Below the pieces are notes generated by a model, which ran no database searches, was not told the origin of the DNA, and was given only the letters and a program-made list of their open reading frames with translations. 64,000 nt of DNA from an uncultured Myxococcales bacterium (lineage in GTDB: Bacteria; Myxococcota_A; Polyangia; Polyangiales; Polyangiaceae). Below, in pieces: positions 41,191 through 49,023 of this stretch (its first letter is position 1; every line of letters begins with the position of its first letter). A program made the position numbers and the translations under genes. The stretch covers positions 1 through 64,000 of the forward strand of contig CALFEQ010000076.1 of the NCBI GenBank assembly GCA_937949945.1, read 5' to 3'.

Positions 41191-41865
41191 ATGCCCGAGC
41201 GCGTCACACCGCTTCGCCTCTGCACGATCGTCGACTCCGACGGCGAGACGATCCAACCGTACGTGCGCTGCCCCAGGCGCGACGAGACGATCGACGCGCT
41301 CGCATGCACGGGCTGCGCGCGGATGCGCTCGCTCGAGTGGGATCCCAGTCGCGGTGGCGAGGTCACCTGTACCATCACCGAGGCGAGCGCACCCGCGAAG
41401 GTCGATCGACGCGCCGACCTGGGAGAGCTCGCGTCCCGCGTGCTGCTGCACGAGGTCGTCGCGCCCACGTCGCTCTGCGTGAAGAACGATCTTTCGCTCG
41501 AGCGGCTCAAGCACGTCGTCCAGACGCGGCGCGCGCGCGCCGTCGCCGTGATCGACGACGCGCGGAAGCTCCTCGGCCTGCTCTCGCTCGTGGACCTCGC
41601 GACGGCGCCGGACGTCGGCCGCGTCGCCGACCTCGAGCCGCGACGGATCCACCCTCTGCTCGACGACTCTCCCCTCGCCCACGCGATCGCGCTGATGGCC
41701 TCGGAGCAAGTGAACGAGGTGCCCGTCGTCCGAGCCGACGGCACCTTCATCGGCGTCTACTACGCGGTGGACGCGCTCCGCTGGGTCGCCACGCGGATGG
41801 GCTACGTCATCCCCGAGCCCGCGCGTCCAGGCACGGACTCGCTCCCGAAGGAAGGTCCGTCATGA
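41191..41865 (+). CDS. Cys-rich N-terminus plus CBS pair, second copy
   Basis: 224 residues. An N-terminal CxnCxxC motif (YVRCPRRDETIDALACTGCARM, residues 28-49) resembles that of the 37538 gene, followed by two CBS units: SRVLLHEVVAPTSLCVKNDLSLERLKHVV, and LDDSPLAHAIALMASEQVNEVPVVRADGTFIGVY. A likely metal/nucleotide sensor. GGGGAGGT precedes the ATG; the promoter geometry also allows a near-leaderless transcript. Overlaps the acyltransferase as ATGA. Confidence 0.8.
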   Translation: MPERVTPLRLCTIVDSDGETIQPYVRCPRRDETIDALACTGCARMRSLEWDPSRGGEVTCTITEASAPAKVDRRADLGELASRVLLHEVVAPTSLCVKNDLSLERLKHVVQTRRARAVAVIDDARKLLGLLSLVDLATAPDVGRVADLEPRRIHPLLDDSPLAHAIALMASEQVNEVPVVRADGTFIGVYYAVDALRWVATRMGYVIPEPARPGTDSLPKEGPS

Positions 41866-42653
41866 GGGTCGCGCGCTCCCGGGTCCCGCCAGGCTCGATC
41901 GAGGCGTACTCCGAGCCGTTCGCGCGGCGTTTCATGCGGTTTCTCGATCGGGTCGCCGACAAGCTCGACGTCGAGGTCGTCGGCATCGAGAACCTGCCGC
42001 CCGGTCGCGCGCTGCTCGTGACGAACCACGCCTTCGGCTTCGACGCCGCGCTACTCATGGCGCGCATCGAGGCGGCGACCGGCAGGCGCGTGTGGGTGCT
42101 CGGCGAGCACGCCTGGTGGGTCATCCCCGGGCTCCGACGGCTCGCGGCCGCGGTCGGGACCGTCGACGGCACGCAGGAGAACGCCGATCGTCTCCTGTCC
42201 GCAGACGAGCTCGTCCTCGTCATGCCGGGCGGCCTCCGCGAGGCGCTCAAGCCGCGCGAGCTCCGCTACCGCCTGCTCTGGGGGAATCGCTACGGCTTCG
42301 TGCGCGCCGCGTTGCGGAACCGTGCGCCCATCGTCCCGATCGCGTCGCTCGGCCCCGAGGAGATCTTCGATCTCGTCGGCAACCCTTGGAAGCGCTCGCG
42401 ACGGCTCCACCTCCCGTTCCCGCTGCCGCGGCCGGCGCACCTGCTGCCGATCCCGCGTCGAGCACCGATCCGTTACGTCATCGGCGAGCCGATCCCCGTC
42501 GATCGCTGCGGCGACGTCGACGAGGAGACGGCCGTCCGCCGGCTCCGGCGCGAGGTCGAGGGTGCGCTCCACGAGGTCTTCGAGGAGCGCCTCGCGAGCC
42601 GAGCGGGGTTCCCCATCGCGGCGCCGCCGCCGAGCGAGACGTCGCCGAGCTGA
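41862..42653 (+). CDS. Lysophospholipid acyltransferase (PlsC-like)
   Basis: 263 residues. NHAFGFDAA is the H-x4-D catalytic motif of glycerolipid acyltransferases (about residues 49-55), followed by a second block at VMPGGLRE (block III) and PIVPIASLG (block IV). Probably a membrane-associated enzyme that acylates lysophosphatidate or a related lipid. It overlaps the CBS gene as ATGA, so CBS and acyltransferase are coupled. Convergent with the haem lipoprotein, 6 bp apart. Confidence 0.82.
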   Translation: MRVARSRVPPGSIEAYSEPFARRFMRFLDRVADKLDVEVVGIENLPPGRALLVTNHAFGFDAALLMARIEAATGRRVWVLGEHAWWVIPGLRRLAAAVGTVDGTQENADRLLSADELVLVMPGGLREALKPRELRYRLLWGNRYGFVRAALRNRAPIVPIASLGPEEIFDLVGNPWKRSRRLHLPFPLPRPAHLLPIPRRAPIRYVIGEPIPVDRCGDVDEETAVRRLRREVEGALHEVFEERLASRAGFPIAAPPPSETSPS

Positions 42654-42659
42654 CCGCGC

Positions 42660-43613
42660 TCAGGGCCCCGGAGCCATGATGCGACCAGGCGCGCCGTTCG
42701 CGCCGTCCTGCGTGTGGCACGAGTTGCAGTCGCCCGAGGTCACCGCCTGGTTCATCGACCGCGTATTCCTGCCGTCGGTGACCGTCACCCTGAACGGCGG
42801 CGTGAGCCGCTCGCGGGTGAAGAAGTTGCCGGACGCGTTGACCTGCATGCGGACCGTCCTCGGACGGACCGGCCGCGAGTCGGTGACGATGACCGTGAGG
42901 CGCGGAGGCGGCGCCGATCCGATGCAGTCGTCCGGCTCGTGGAGCGTCGGGTAGACCGTGCCTGCGATGCGCAGGTTCGGCCCGCCCTGCTGCTGGTGGC
43001 AGTTGAGGCAGGCACGACCAGGGTGCATGAGCGGCGACGGTTGCCCCATCCACGTCTGTCCGCTCGTGCACGTCACGACGCCGGCATCTCCGGCGTCGGC
43101 CCCGGCGTCGTCCGGAAGCGGTGGAGCGCCGGCGTCGGCCGGGATGGGCGTGCACGACTCCGGATTCTTCGCGAGGCCGCCGTTCACCCAGTTCTCGAAG
43201 GCCGCGATCTCGTCGTCCTCGGCAGGCACGGCGGGCTGCGGAGGCATCAGGCCCGCCTTCATCAACTCGACGGCGACGGCGGCGCGCGACTTCGTCGGAT
43301 CCTTCGTGGAGGGCGCGGACAGATCGGCGTAGTCGAGCAACGGCGGCGGGCTCTCTCCCTGGTGACACGCGATGCACCGGTTCTCGATCACGCCCTGCAC
43401 GTCGCAAGGGAGGCCGGTCGCCAAGCCGCTGCCGGCGGGTCCCGTCGGGTCCGTCGTGCTCGGCGTCGTCGCCGGATCCGTCCCCGGCGGGAGCACCGTA
43501 TCGCCGCCGTCGGCCTCCTCGGCCGGCGGCTCGGACAGCGAGGTCGAGCACGCGGCGGCGACCACCGCGGCGGCGATCGTGGGGATCGTGAGCAACAGGA
43601 GGGCGTGGCGCAT
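42660..43613 (-). CDS. Lipoprotein with three CxxCH motifs
   Basis: 317 residues from an ATG. Signal peptide with lipobox AAAC near residue 21, then a Thr/Pro-rich linker. Three haem-binding motifs are visible: RCIACHQGESPP, ACLNCHQQQGG and CNSCHTQDGA. The first is followed by an AIAAFENWVNGG-type helix as in cytochrome-c domains. It may be an extracytoplasmic electron carrier, or the motifs may be structural Cys-rich elements. No Met ligand obvious in the second and third. In the neighbourhood of the cbb3-linked island but on its edge. Confidence 0.65.
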   Translation of the reverse strand: MRHALLLLTIPTIAAAVVAAACSTSLSEPPAEEADGGDTVLPPGTDPATTPSTTDPTGPAGSGLATGLPCDVQGVIENRCIACHQGESPPPLLDYADLSAPSTKDPTKSRAAVAVELMKAGLMPPQPAVPAEDDEIAAFENWVNGGLAKNPESCTPIPADAGAPPLPDDAGADAGDAGVVTCTSGQTWMGQPSPLMHPGRACLNCHQQQGGPNLRIAGTVYPTLHEPDDCIGSAPPPRLTVIVTDSRPVRPRTVRMQVNASGNFFTRERLTPPFRVTVTDGRNTRSMNQAVTSGDCNSCHTQDGANGAPGRIMAPGP

Positions 43614-43864
43614 GGCGAACACTCCACGAAGGCTCGCGTGTCGATGACGGACGGAACGCGCGAGCACGCTCGAGCTTCAACATGTACCGCACCGAGATCG
43701 AACGCCAAAACATTCGCGTGTTGTCACTGCGGATGCACCAGGCATCTGCCCCCGATGGTTCACGGGCGCACCCGAGAGCGAGCGAAAATGTCTTCCTCGA
43801 CTGTCGCGGGCTCACACCCGTCGTCACAGCCGCGCATGAACGGTCGACGATCCAGGCAGGCCGA

Positions 43865-44308
43865 TCACGCCGCCGATCGGTACGGCGGCGGCGGGAAGGA
43901 CGGAGGACCGGAGTCACGCATCGAGCGGACGAGACGGAGCTTCGTGACGACCGGCATCTTCGTGGTCATGAGGGCGATCGGGCCGGAGCGCGCGCCGGCG
44001 ACCCGACGCACGACCGACGTCGGAATCGCCGACGAAGGGAGCCGCGGCTCGAAGGTGGAGAGCACCGGGATCGGCGGCGGAGCCGGGAGCGCCGTGGGAG
44101 CGCGAGGTCGTTCGTCCACTTCGACGAGCACGGTGGGCCTCGACGGCGGTCCGTCGTCTTCGTCGTCGTGGTCCGAGCGGACGAGCGCCAGACGGACGGT
44201 CGGCGCCTCGTGCTTGCCCTCGATCGTCGCGGCGCCGCCCCCCTTCCGCTGCGGCGGAGCCGTCGTCTCGCCGGACGGAGTCGAGGTGTGGTCGGTCGGG
44301 GTGTCCAT
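43865..44308 (-). CDS. Disordered Pro/Thr-rich protein
   Basis: 147 residues (ATG at 44308 preceded by AAGGAGG). No signal, no membrane helix, no Cys; the sequence is Pro, Thr, Ser and Arg rich with an acidic SDHDDEDDGPPSRP stretch. Such proteins often serve as linkers or regulatory tails. Long codon-biased ORF with a very good ribosome site supports expression. Unrecognised family. Confidence 0.45.
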   Translation of the reverse strand: MDTPTDHTSTPSGETTAPPQRKGGGAATIEGKHEAPTVRLALVRSDHDDEDDGPPSRPTVLVEVDERPRAPTALPAPPPIPVLSTFEPRLPSSAIPTSVVRRVAGARSGPIALMTTKMPVVTKLRLVRSMRDSGPPSFPPPPYRSAA

Positions 44309-44533
44309 GGGTCGCCTCCTTCTGGTCTCGCCTCGTCCTTCTTCACCAACCGTGCCGCTCGATCTCGTCAAAGCCCTGACGCATGCGCGTCGGCCGGTCG
44401 CGGCCGCGAGCGCCGTCCGCCCGTGTCACGCCGATGACGAGCGCCAATCCGTTGACGCTCGGAGAACCAGCAACAGGTCCTGCTGCGGGGCTTGACGGCC
44501 CATGGGGGGAGGGGCATTTGCTCCGCCGAAACC

Positions 44534-45454
44534 ATGCTCTCCGACACACTCCGGAACCACTTCGACGAGCTCATCAAGAAGAACCGAGTTCTTCTCTTCA
44601 TGAAGGGCAACAAGCACTTCCCGCAGTGCGGATTCTCCGCGCAGGTCGTGCAGATCCTGAAAGAGCTCGGAGTGAAGTTCGAGACCGTGAACGTCCTTTC
44701 GGACCCGGCCGTGCGCGAGGGCATCAAGGAATACTCGAACTGGCCGACGATCCCGCAGCTCTACATCGACGGCGAGTTCATCGGTGGCTGCGACATCGTC
44801 AAGGAGATGTACGCCTCCGGTGAGCTGCAGAAGAAGCTCGGGATCGAGGAGCAGCCCATCACGCCGCCGAAGGTCACGATCGACGACGCCGCGGTGAAGG
44901 CGATCAAGGCGGCCGACGAGGGAAGCGGAGACGTCCTCCGCCTCGAGATCGGCCCCGCGTACCAGTACGACCTCTACTTCGGACCGAAGAAGCCCGGTGA
45001 CGTCGAGGTCGTCGCGAACGGCGTCACGATCTGCTTCGACCGCAGCAGCGCGAAGAAGGCCGACGGCATCCGCATCTCCTGGGTGGAGACGGCCGACGGC
45101 GGCGCGTTCCGCATCGACAACCCGAACGAGCCCCCGCGCGTGAAGAGCCTCTCCGCACCCGAGCTGAAGAAGTGGATGGACGAGGGCAAGAAGTTCGAGC
45201 TCTTCGACGTCCGCACCGACGAGGAGCGCGCGAAGGCGAAGATCGATCGCGCCCGCCCGCTCGACGCCGAGGGCGAGAAGGTGCTCATGAGCCTCGACAA
45301 GGACACGCCCGTCGTCTTCATGTGCCACCACGGGATGCGCAGCCGGAACGCGGCCGAGCGCTTTTTGCGCGACGGCTTCAAGCAGGTCTACAACCTCGAA
45401 GGCGGCATCGACGCGTGGTCCCAGAAGGTCGACTCGAGCGTCCCGCGCTACTGA
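44534..45454 (+). CDS. Monothiol glutaredoxin-HesB-rhodanese fusion
   Basis: 306 residues. Residues 1-105: Grx4/GrxD domain with the CGFS active site (HFPQCGFSAQVV) and WPTIPQLYIDGEFIGGCDI. Residues 110-195: HesB/IscA-like domain (PKVTIDDAAVKAIKAADEG...) that lacks the usual three Cys. Residues 205-306: rhodanese with FELFDVRTDEE and catalytic Cys loop CHHGMRS. All three folds participate in iron-sulphur or sulphur trafficking. BolA follows 12 bp later, as expected for Grx-BolA complexes. A weak GG-N10-GC element (44506-44522) lies 13 nt upstream. Confidence 0.92.
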   Translation: MLSDTLRNHFDELIKKNRVLLFMKGNKHFPQCGFSAQVVQILKELGVKFETVNVLSDPAVREGIKEYSNWPTIPQLYIDGEFIGGCDIVKEMYASGELQKKLGIEEQPITPPKVTIDDAAVKAIKAADEGSGDVLRLEIGPAYQYDLYFGPKKPGDVEVVANGVTICFDRSSAKKADGIRISWVETADGGAFRIDNPNEPPRVKSLSAPELKKWMDEGKKFELFDVRTDEERAKAKIDRARPLDAEGEKVLMSLDKDTPVVFMCHHGMRSRNAAERFLRDGFKQVYNLEGGIDAWSQKVDSSVPRY

Positions 45455-45466
45455 GAGGAAACGACC

Positions 45467-45703
45467 ATGAGCGATACGACGGAAGCCATCCGCGCCGCCA
45501 TCCTCGAGAAGATCCCCGATGCGTCCGTCGTCGTCGACGGGGGCAGCGCCGGGCACTTCACGATCGAGGTCGTCTCGCCCGTCTTCGCGGGCAAGAGCAT
45601 GGTCGAGAGCCAGCGGCTCGTGTACGGCGCGATCGCGCACCTCATGAAAGGCGACGGCGCTCCGGTCCACGCGATCGACAAGCTCACGACCAAGACGCCC
45701 TGA
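45467..45703 (+). CDS. BolA/IbaG family protein
   Basis: 78 residues. DTTEAIRAAILEKIPDASVVVDGGSAGHFTIEVVSPVFAGKSMVESQRLVYGAIAHLMKGD...HAIDKLTTKTP gives the BolA fold with the class-defining loop and the invariant His near the C-terminus (VHAIDKLTTKTP). It forms a [2Fe-2S]-bridged complex with CGFS glutaredoxin in many organisms. GAGAGGAAA precedes the ATG; operon with the Grx fusion. Confidence 0.9.
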   Translation: MSDTTEAIRAAILEKIPDASVVVDGGSAGHFTIEVVSPVFAGKSMVESQRLVYGAIAHLMKGDGAPVHAIDKLTTKTP

Positions 45704-45725
45704 GCCGCTCGCGCCCGAGACGGCG

Positions 45726-46457
45726 TCAGCGCAGGTCCGACGACTTCCGAGCGGGTACGGGCATCGGCTTGCCCATCGTGACGCGCTTGATGGGCGTCGT
45801 CGTTCGCGGCTTCGGAGGCGGCGGCGGCGTCTCGTCCACGGGCGGAGCCACCGTGCCCATGACGTGCGGAACCGGCGGCTCGAAGACGTGTGCGGTCGTC
45901 GGCTCGGTACCGGGCGGCTGCACGACCAGCTCGCCCTGCACCGCGCACGTATCACCGCGCGTGAGCATCGAGGTCGCCGCGAACGCCATCGCGCCCGCTC
46001 CTGCGACCGCGAGCGCGAGCTTCTTCCGGCGCTTCTTCCGCGCGCCGACGGGACAGTCCTGCGTCATGATCGTGCCGTCCGCGCGCTGGTAGAAGCGAAC
46101 GCAGAGATCGTCGCCGCGCTCCTGGAGGAGGCGCTCGGCCTCCTCGCGCGTCATGGCGGAGAGGTTGTAGACGTTCTTCTCGCAGCTCAGGCAGAACCGG
46201 ACGCGATCGTCTCCCAGCATCTCGTCCCAGCTCGCGTGACAGGGGCTCGCGACGGTGATCCGGTCGAGCAGCGGGAGCTTCCGCTTCGTCGCACCGAGCT
46301 TCTGGTCGATGCTCGCGAGCTCGTTCGCGAGCTCGCGCTCGCGGGCTCGCAGCGCCTCGAGCTCGGTCGTCTGCTCTCGGAGCCGAGCGATCTCGCGCTC
46401 GATGGCTTCCTTGCGTTCGCGCAGCGCGTCAACTTCGTTCCGGTACGGGGAGCTCAC
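45726..46457 (-). CDS. Coiled-coil plus Cys-motif membrane protein
   Basis: 243 residues from a GTG. Residues 5-55 are an uninterrupted heptad coiled coil (EVDALRERKEAIEREIARLREQTTELEALRARERELANELASIDQ). Then follows PCHASWDEM...VRFCLSCEKNVYNLSAMTREEAERLL...LCVRFYQRADGTIMTQDCP, the same motif as in the protein at 28681-29295. One hydrophobic helix (ALAVAGAGAMAFAATSML), then a Pro/Thr-rich tail. Unknown role; the Cys motif is probably metal-binding. Convergent with BolA. Confidence 0.7.
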   Translation of the reverse strand: MSSPYRNEVDALRERKEAIEREIARLREQTTELEALRARERELANELASIDQKLGATKRKLPLLDRITVASPCHASWDEMLGDDRVRFCLSCEKNVYNLSAMTREEAERLLQERGDDLCVRFYQRADGTIMTQDCPVGARKKRRKKLALAVAGAGAMAFAATSMLTRGDTCAVQGELVVQPPGTEPTTAHVFEPPVPHVMGTVAPPVDETPPPPPKPRTTTPIKRVTMGKPMPVPARKSSDLR

Positions 46458-46566
46458 GGGAGCAAAGAGACGTCCGTGACGGCGAGAAGATCTGAGCGCC
46501 GCTCCACGAAACGCACGACGGAAGGGTCCGAACGATCGGGCGTCGGACCGTGTATGATTGGGTTCG

Positions 46567-47196
46567 ATGCAGCGCTGGTGGGCGCTCGGCCCGTTCGCCG
46601 TCCTCGTCCTGGTCCTTTCTCATTGTGGAGGCGCGTACGGATCGGATGGCGAGCCCGGGCCGGATTCACCACCGGCGGGAACGGATGGAGGCGGAGACCA
46701 GCCTGGCCCCGGGCGTGAGGAAATGTCGTCCGACGGCGCCTCGCCCTCCGATCCCGACGCCGCCCCGAGCCGAACGGGCAACTGCGGGGAGACGTCGACG
46801 CGCTGCGACTTCGCGTCGGCGCAGTGTTGCGTCACGCTCTACGGGACCGAGTCGGCCGCCGCCCGCATCTTCGGAGGCACCTCCGCAGCGTGCATGGAGA
46901 TCGGAGGGCCCAACTGCGGCGGCTACGTGTCGGTGGCCGGGGACTTCACGATGAAGTTCCCCCAGCGCTGCGCGAGCGACGCCGACTGCGGCGCTGGGGA
47001 GCTGTGCTGCGTGATGCCGTTCGATCGCGACCGGTTCTCGAAGAAGATCGGATCGATCCACTGCGTCGCCGCCGACGAGTGCAACGCGAACGGACGCCAC
47101 CTCTGTAGCAGCCAGACGGACTGCGGCCCGACCGAGAACTGCATCCCGGAGACGGACCCGATCCTCTCGCACGTCTACGAGAGGTTCTGCTTCTGA
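46567..47196 (+). CDS. Cysteine-rich lipoprotein
   Basis: 209 residues from the ATG that starts the signal peptide; an in-frame TTG adds three residues upstream. Lipobox LSHC at about residue 20. A disordered linker is followed by a C-terminal Cys-rich part (14 Cys: TRCDFASAQCC, CASDADCGAGELCC, CVAADECNANGRHLCSSQTDCGPTENC), related in pattern to the Cys-rich lipoprotein at 26676. Extracellular, unknown function. Convergent with the acyl-CoA synthetase. Confidence 0.7.
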   Translation: MQRWWALGPFAVLVLVLSHCGGAYGSDGEPGPDSPPAGTDGGGDQPGPGREEMSSDGASPSDPDAAPSRTGNCGETSTRCDFASAQCCVTLYGTESAAARIFGGTSAACMEIGGPNCGGYVSVAGDFTMKFPQRCASDADCGAGELCCVMPFDRDRFSKKIGSIHCVAADECNANGRHLCSSQTDCGPTENCIPETDPILSHVYERFCF

Positions 47197-47211
47197 GCCG
47201 GCGACGCCCGA

Positions 47212-49023
47212 TCAGGACGCGGCCGCGACGGGCTCCGCCTGCTCGGCGTACATCGACTCGATCTCGGCGCGGTACTTCTCGTTCACGACCTTGCGCTTCA
47301 CCTTCATCGTGGGCGTGAGCTCTCCGCCGTCGATCGAGAACTCGTGGGGCACGATGACGAACTTCTTGATCGTCTGTACGCGCGCGAGCCTCGAGTTGAC
47401 CTCGTCGATCTGCTTCTGGAGGTGACGCTTGAACACGGGGCACTGCGCGGCCTCGGCCACCGTCTTCGCCGGGCTGCCCGCCGCCGCCGCCTCCGCCTGG
47501 ACGCGCTCCGGATCGAGCGTGACGAGCGCGCCGAGGTACTTTCGGCGATCGCCGACGACGACGGCCTGCGCGATCACGGGGATGCTCTTGAGCTGCCCCT
47601 CGAGCACCTGCGGGGCGATGTTCTCGCCGCCCGCGGTGATGAGCAGGTCCTTCTTGCGATCGGTGATCTGGAGGAAGCCGTCCTCGTCGATCGTCCCGAT
47701 GTCTCCCGAGTGGAGCCAGCCGTCGGCGTCGATCGCGTTCTTCGTCGCCTCGGGATCCTTGAGGTAGCCCTTGAACACGTGCGGGCCGCGCATGCAGATC
47801 TCGCCGTCCTCGGCGATCTTCAGCTCGGTGCCCGGCAGGACGATGCCGCACTTGCCGGTGCGGTAGTCGTCGGGCGGCGAATACGTGGCCGGCCCGGTGC
47901 ACTCGCTCATCCCGTAGACCTCGAGGATCGGGATGCCGAGCGAGAGGAAGAACTCGAGGGTGTCCTTCGAGATGGGGGCGGCGCTGGTCGCGCAGATGCG
48001 CGCGCGATCGAGCCCGAGGCGCTCGCGCACCTTGTCGAAGACGAGCTTCTTCGCGATGGGAAGCGTGAGAGGCCGAGCCTCGCCCCGCTGCTCGGCGTAT
48101 CCGGCGGCGAGCCCCACCTTGCGCGCCCACGCGACGATCTTCTTGCGCATCGGCGGCGCCGACGCGCCCGCGGCGACGATCTTCGCCTGGATCTTCTCCC
48201 AGACCCGAGGCACGCCGAGGAAGACCGTCGGGCGGACCTCCTGGAGCGTCTCGCCGAGCTTCTCGATGCTCTCGGCGAAATAGACCAGCGAGCCCATCGC
48301 CATCGGCCCGTGGATCGTCACCATCTGCTCGGCGATGTGGCTGAGCGGCAGGTAGCTGACGATGACCTCGTTGTCGAGGAACCGGAACGCCTTCAGAAGC
48401 GCCTGGGCCGTCCACACGATGTTCGTGTGCGTGATCATGACAGCCTTCGGATCGCCCGTCGTCCCCGAGGTGTAGATGAGCGTGCAGACGTCGTCGGGCT
48501 TCTGCGCCGCGATGCGCGCATCGAGCTCGCCTTCCGCGACCTCGTCTCCGAGCGCGAGGAGCTCGTTCCACGCGAGCACGCGCAGGCGGCCGCGGCGAGC
48601 GTCCTTCGGGCGGCCGAGCATCTGCACGACCGCCTCGAGGCGGGGCATGCGGTCCTGCTCGGCGACGAACTTCTCGACCTGCTCGGGCGTGTCGGCGAAC
48701 GCGACCTTCGCCTCGCAGTGATCGGTGATGTACCGCACCTGCTCGGGCGAGCTCGTCGTGTAGATGCCGGCCGGAACGGCGCCCGCGAGGATCGCGCCGA
48801 TGTCGGCCTCGAGCCACTCCGGGCCGTTGTGGCCGATGATCGCGACGCCCTTGCCGGGCTCGACCCCGAGCTTGACGAGCGCACGCCCGACGCGCCGCGC
48901 CTCGCGCTCGTAGGCGCTCCAAGTGGTCGTGCGCCACCCCCCGTCGCGCTTCACGCGAAGCGCCGGACGGTCGCCGTAGCGCTTCGTCGTCTCCCGCAGG
49001 ACCTCGTGAACCATCGTCGCCAT
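47212..49023 (-). CDS. Long-chain fatty acid-CoA ligase
   Basis: 603 residues. Adenylate-forming motifs: YTSGTTGDPKAV (P-loop-like, near residue 192), YGMSECTGPATYS, GWLHSGDIG and DRKKDLLITAGGENIAPQ. The length and the QVRYITDHCEAKVAFAD N-terminal region agree with FadD15-like bacterial long-chain acyl-CoA synthetases. Activates fatty acids with ATP and CoA for lipid synthesis or degradation. ATG at 49023 starts the conserved part. No sigma-54-type element. Confidence 0.93.
   Translation of the reverse strand: MATMVHEVLRETTKRYGDRPALRVKRDGGWRTTTWSAYEREARRVGRALVKLGVEPGKGVAIIGHNGPEWLEADIGAILAGAVPAGIYTTSSPEQVRYITDHCEAKVAFADTPEQVEKFVAEQDRMPRLEAVVQMLGRPKDARRGRLRVLAWNELLALGDEVAEGELDARIAAQKPDDVCTLIYTSGTTGDPKAVMITHTNIVWTAQALLKAFRFLDNEVIVSYLPLSHIAEQMVTIHGPMAMGSLVYFAESIEKLGETLQEVRPTVFLGVPRVWEKIQAKIVAAGASAPPMRKKIVAWARKVGLAAGYAEQRGEARPLTLPIAKKLVFDKVRERLGLDRARICATSAAPISKDTLEFFLSLGIPILEVYGMSECTGPATYSPPDDYRTGKCGIVLPGTELKIAEDGEICMRGPHVFKGYLKDPEATKNAIDADGWLHSGDIGTIDEDGFLQITDRKKDLLITAGGENIAPQVLEGQLKSIPVIAQAVVVGDRRKYLGALVTLDPERVQAEAAAAGSPAKTVAEAAQCPVFKRHLQKQIDEVNSRLARVQTIKKFVIVPHEFSIDGGELTPTMKVKRKVVNEKYRAEIESMYAEQAEPVAAAS

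Noticed and set aside
44506..44522. GG-N10-GC element 13 nt before the Grx fusion
   Set aside because: It lies in a poly-G run so the GG is uninformative, and the TGGCAC half is absent. Possible but not supported.
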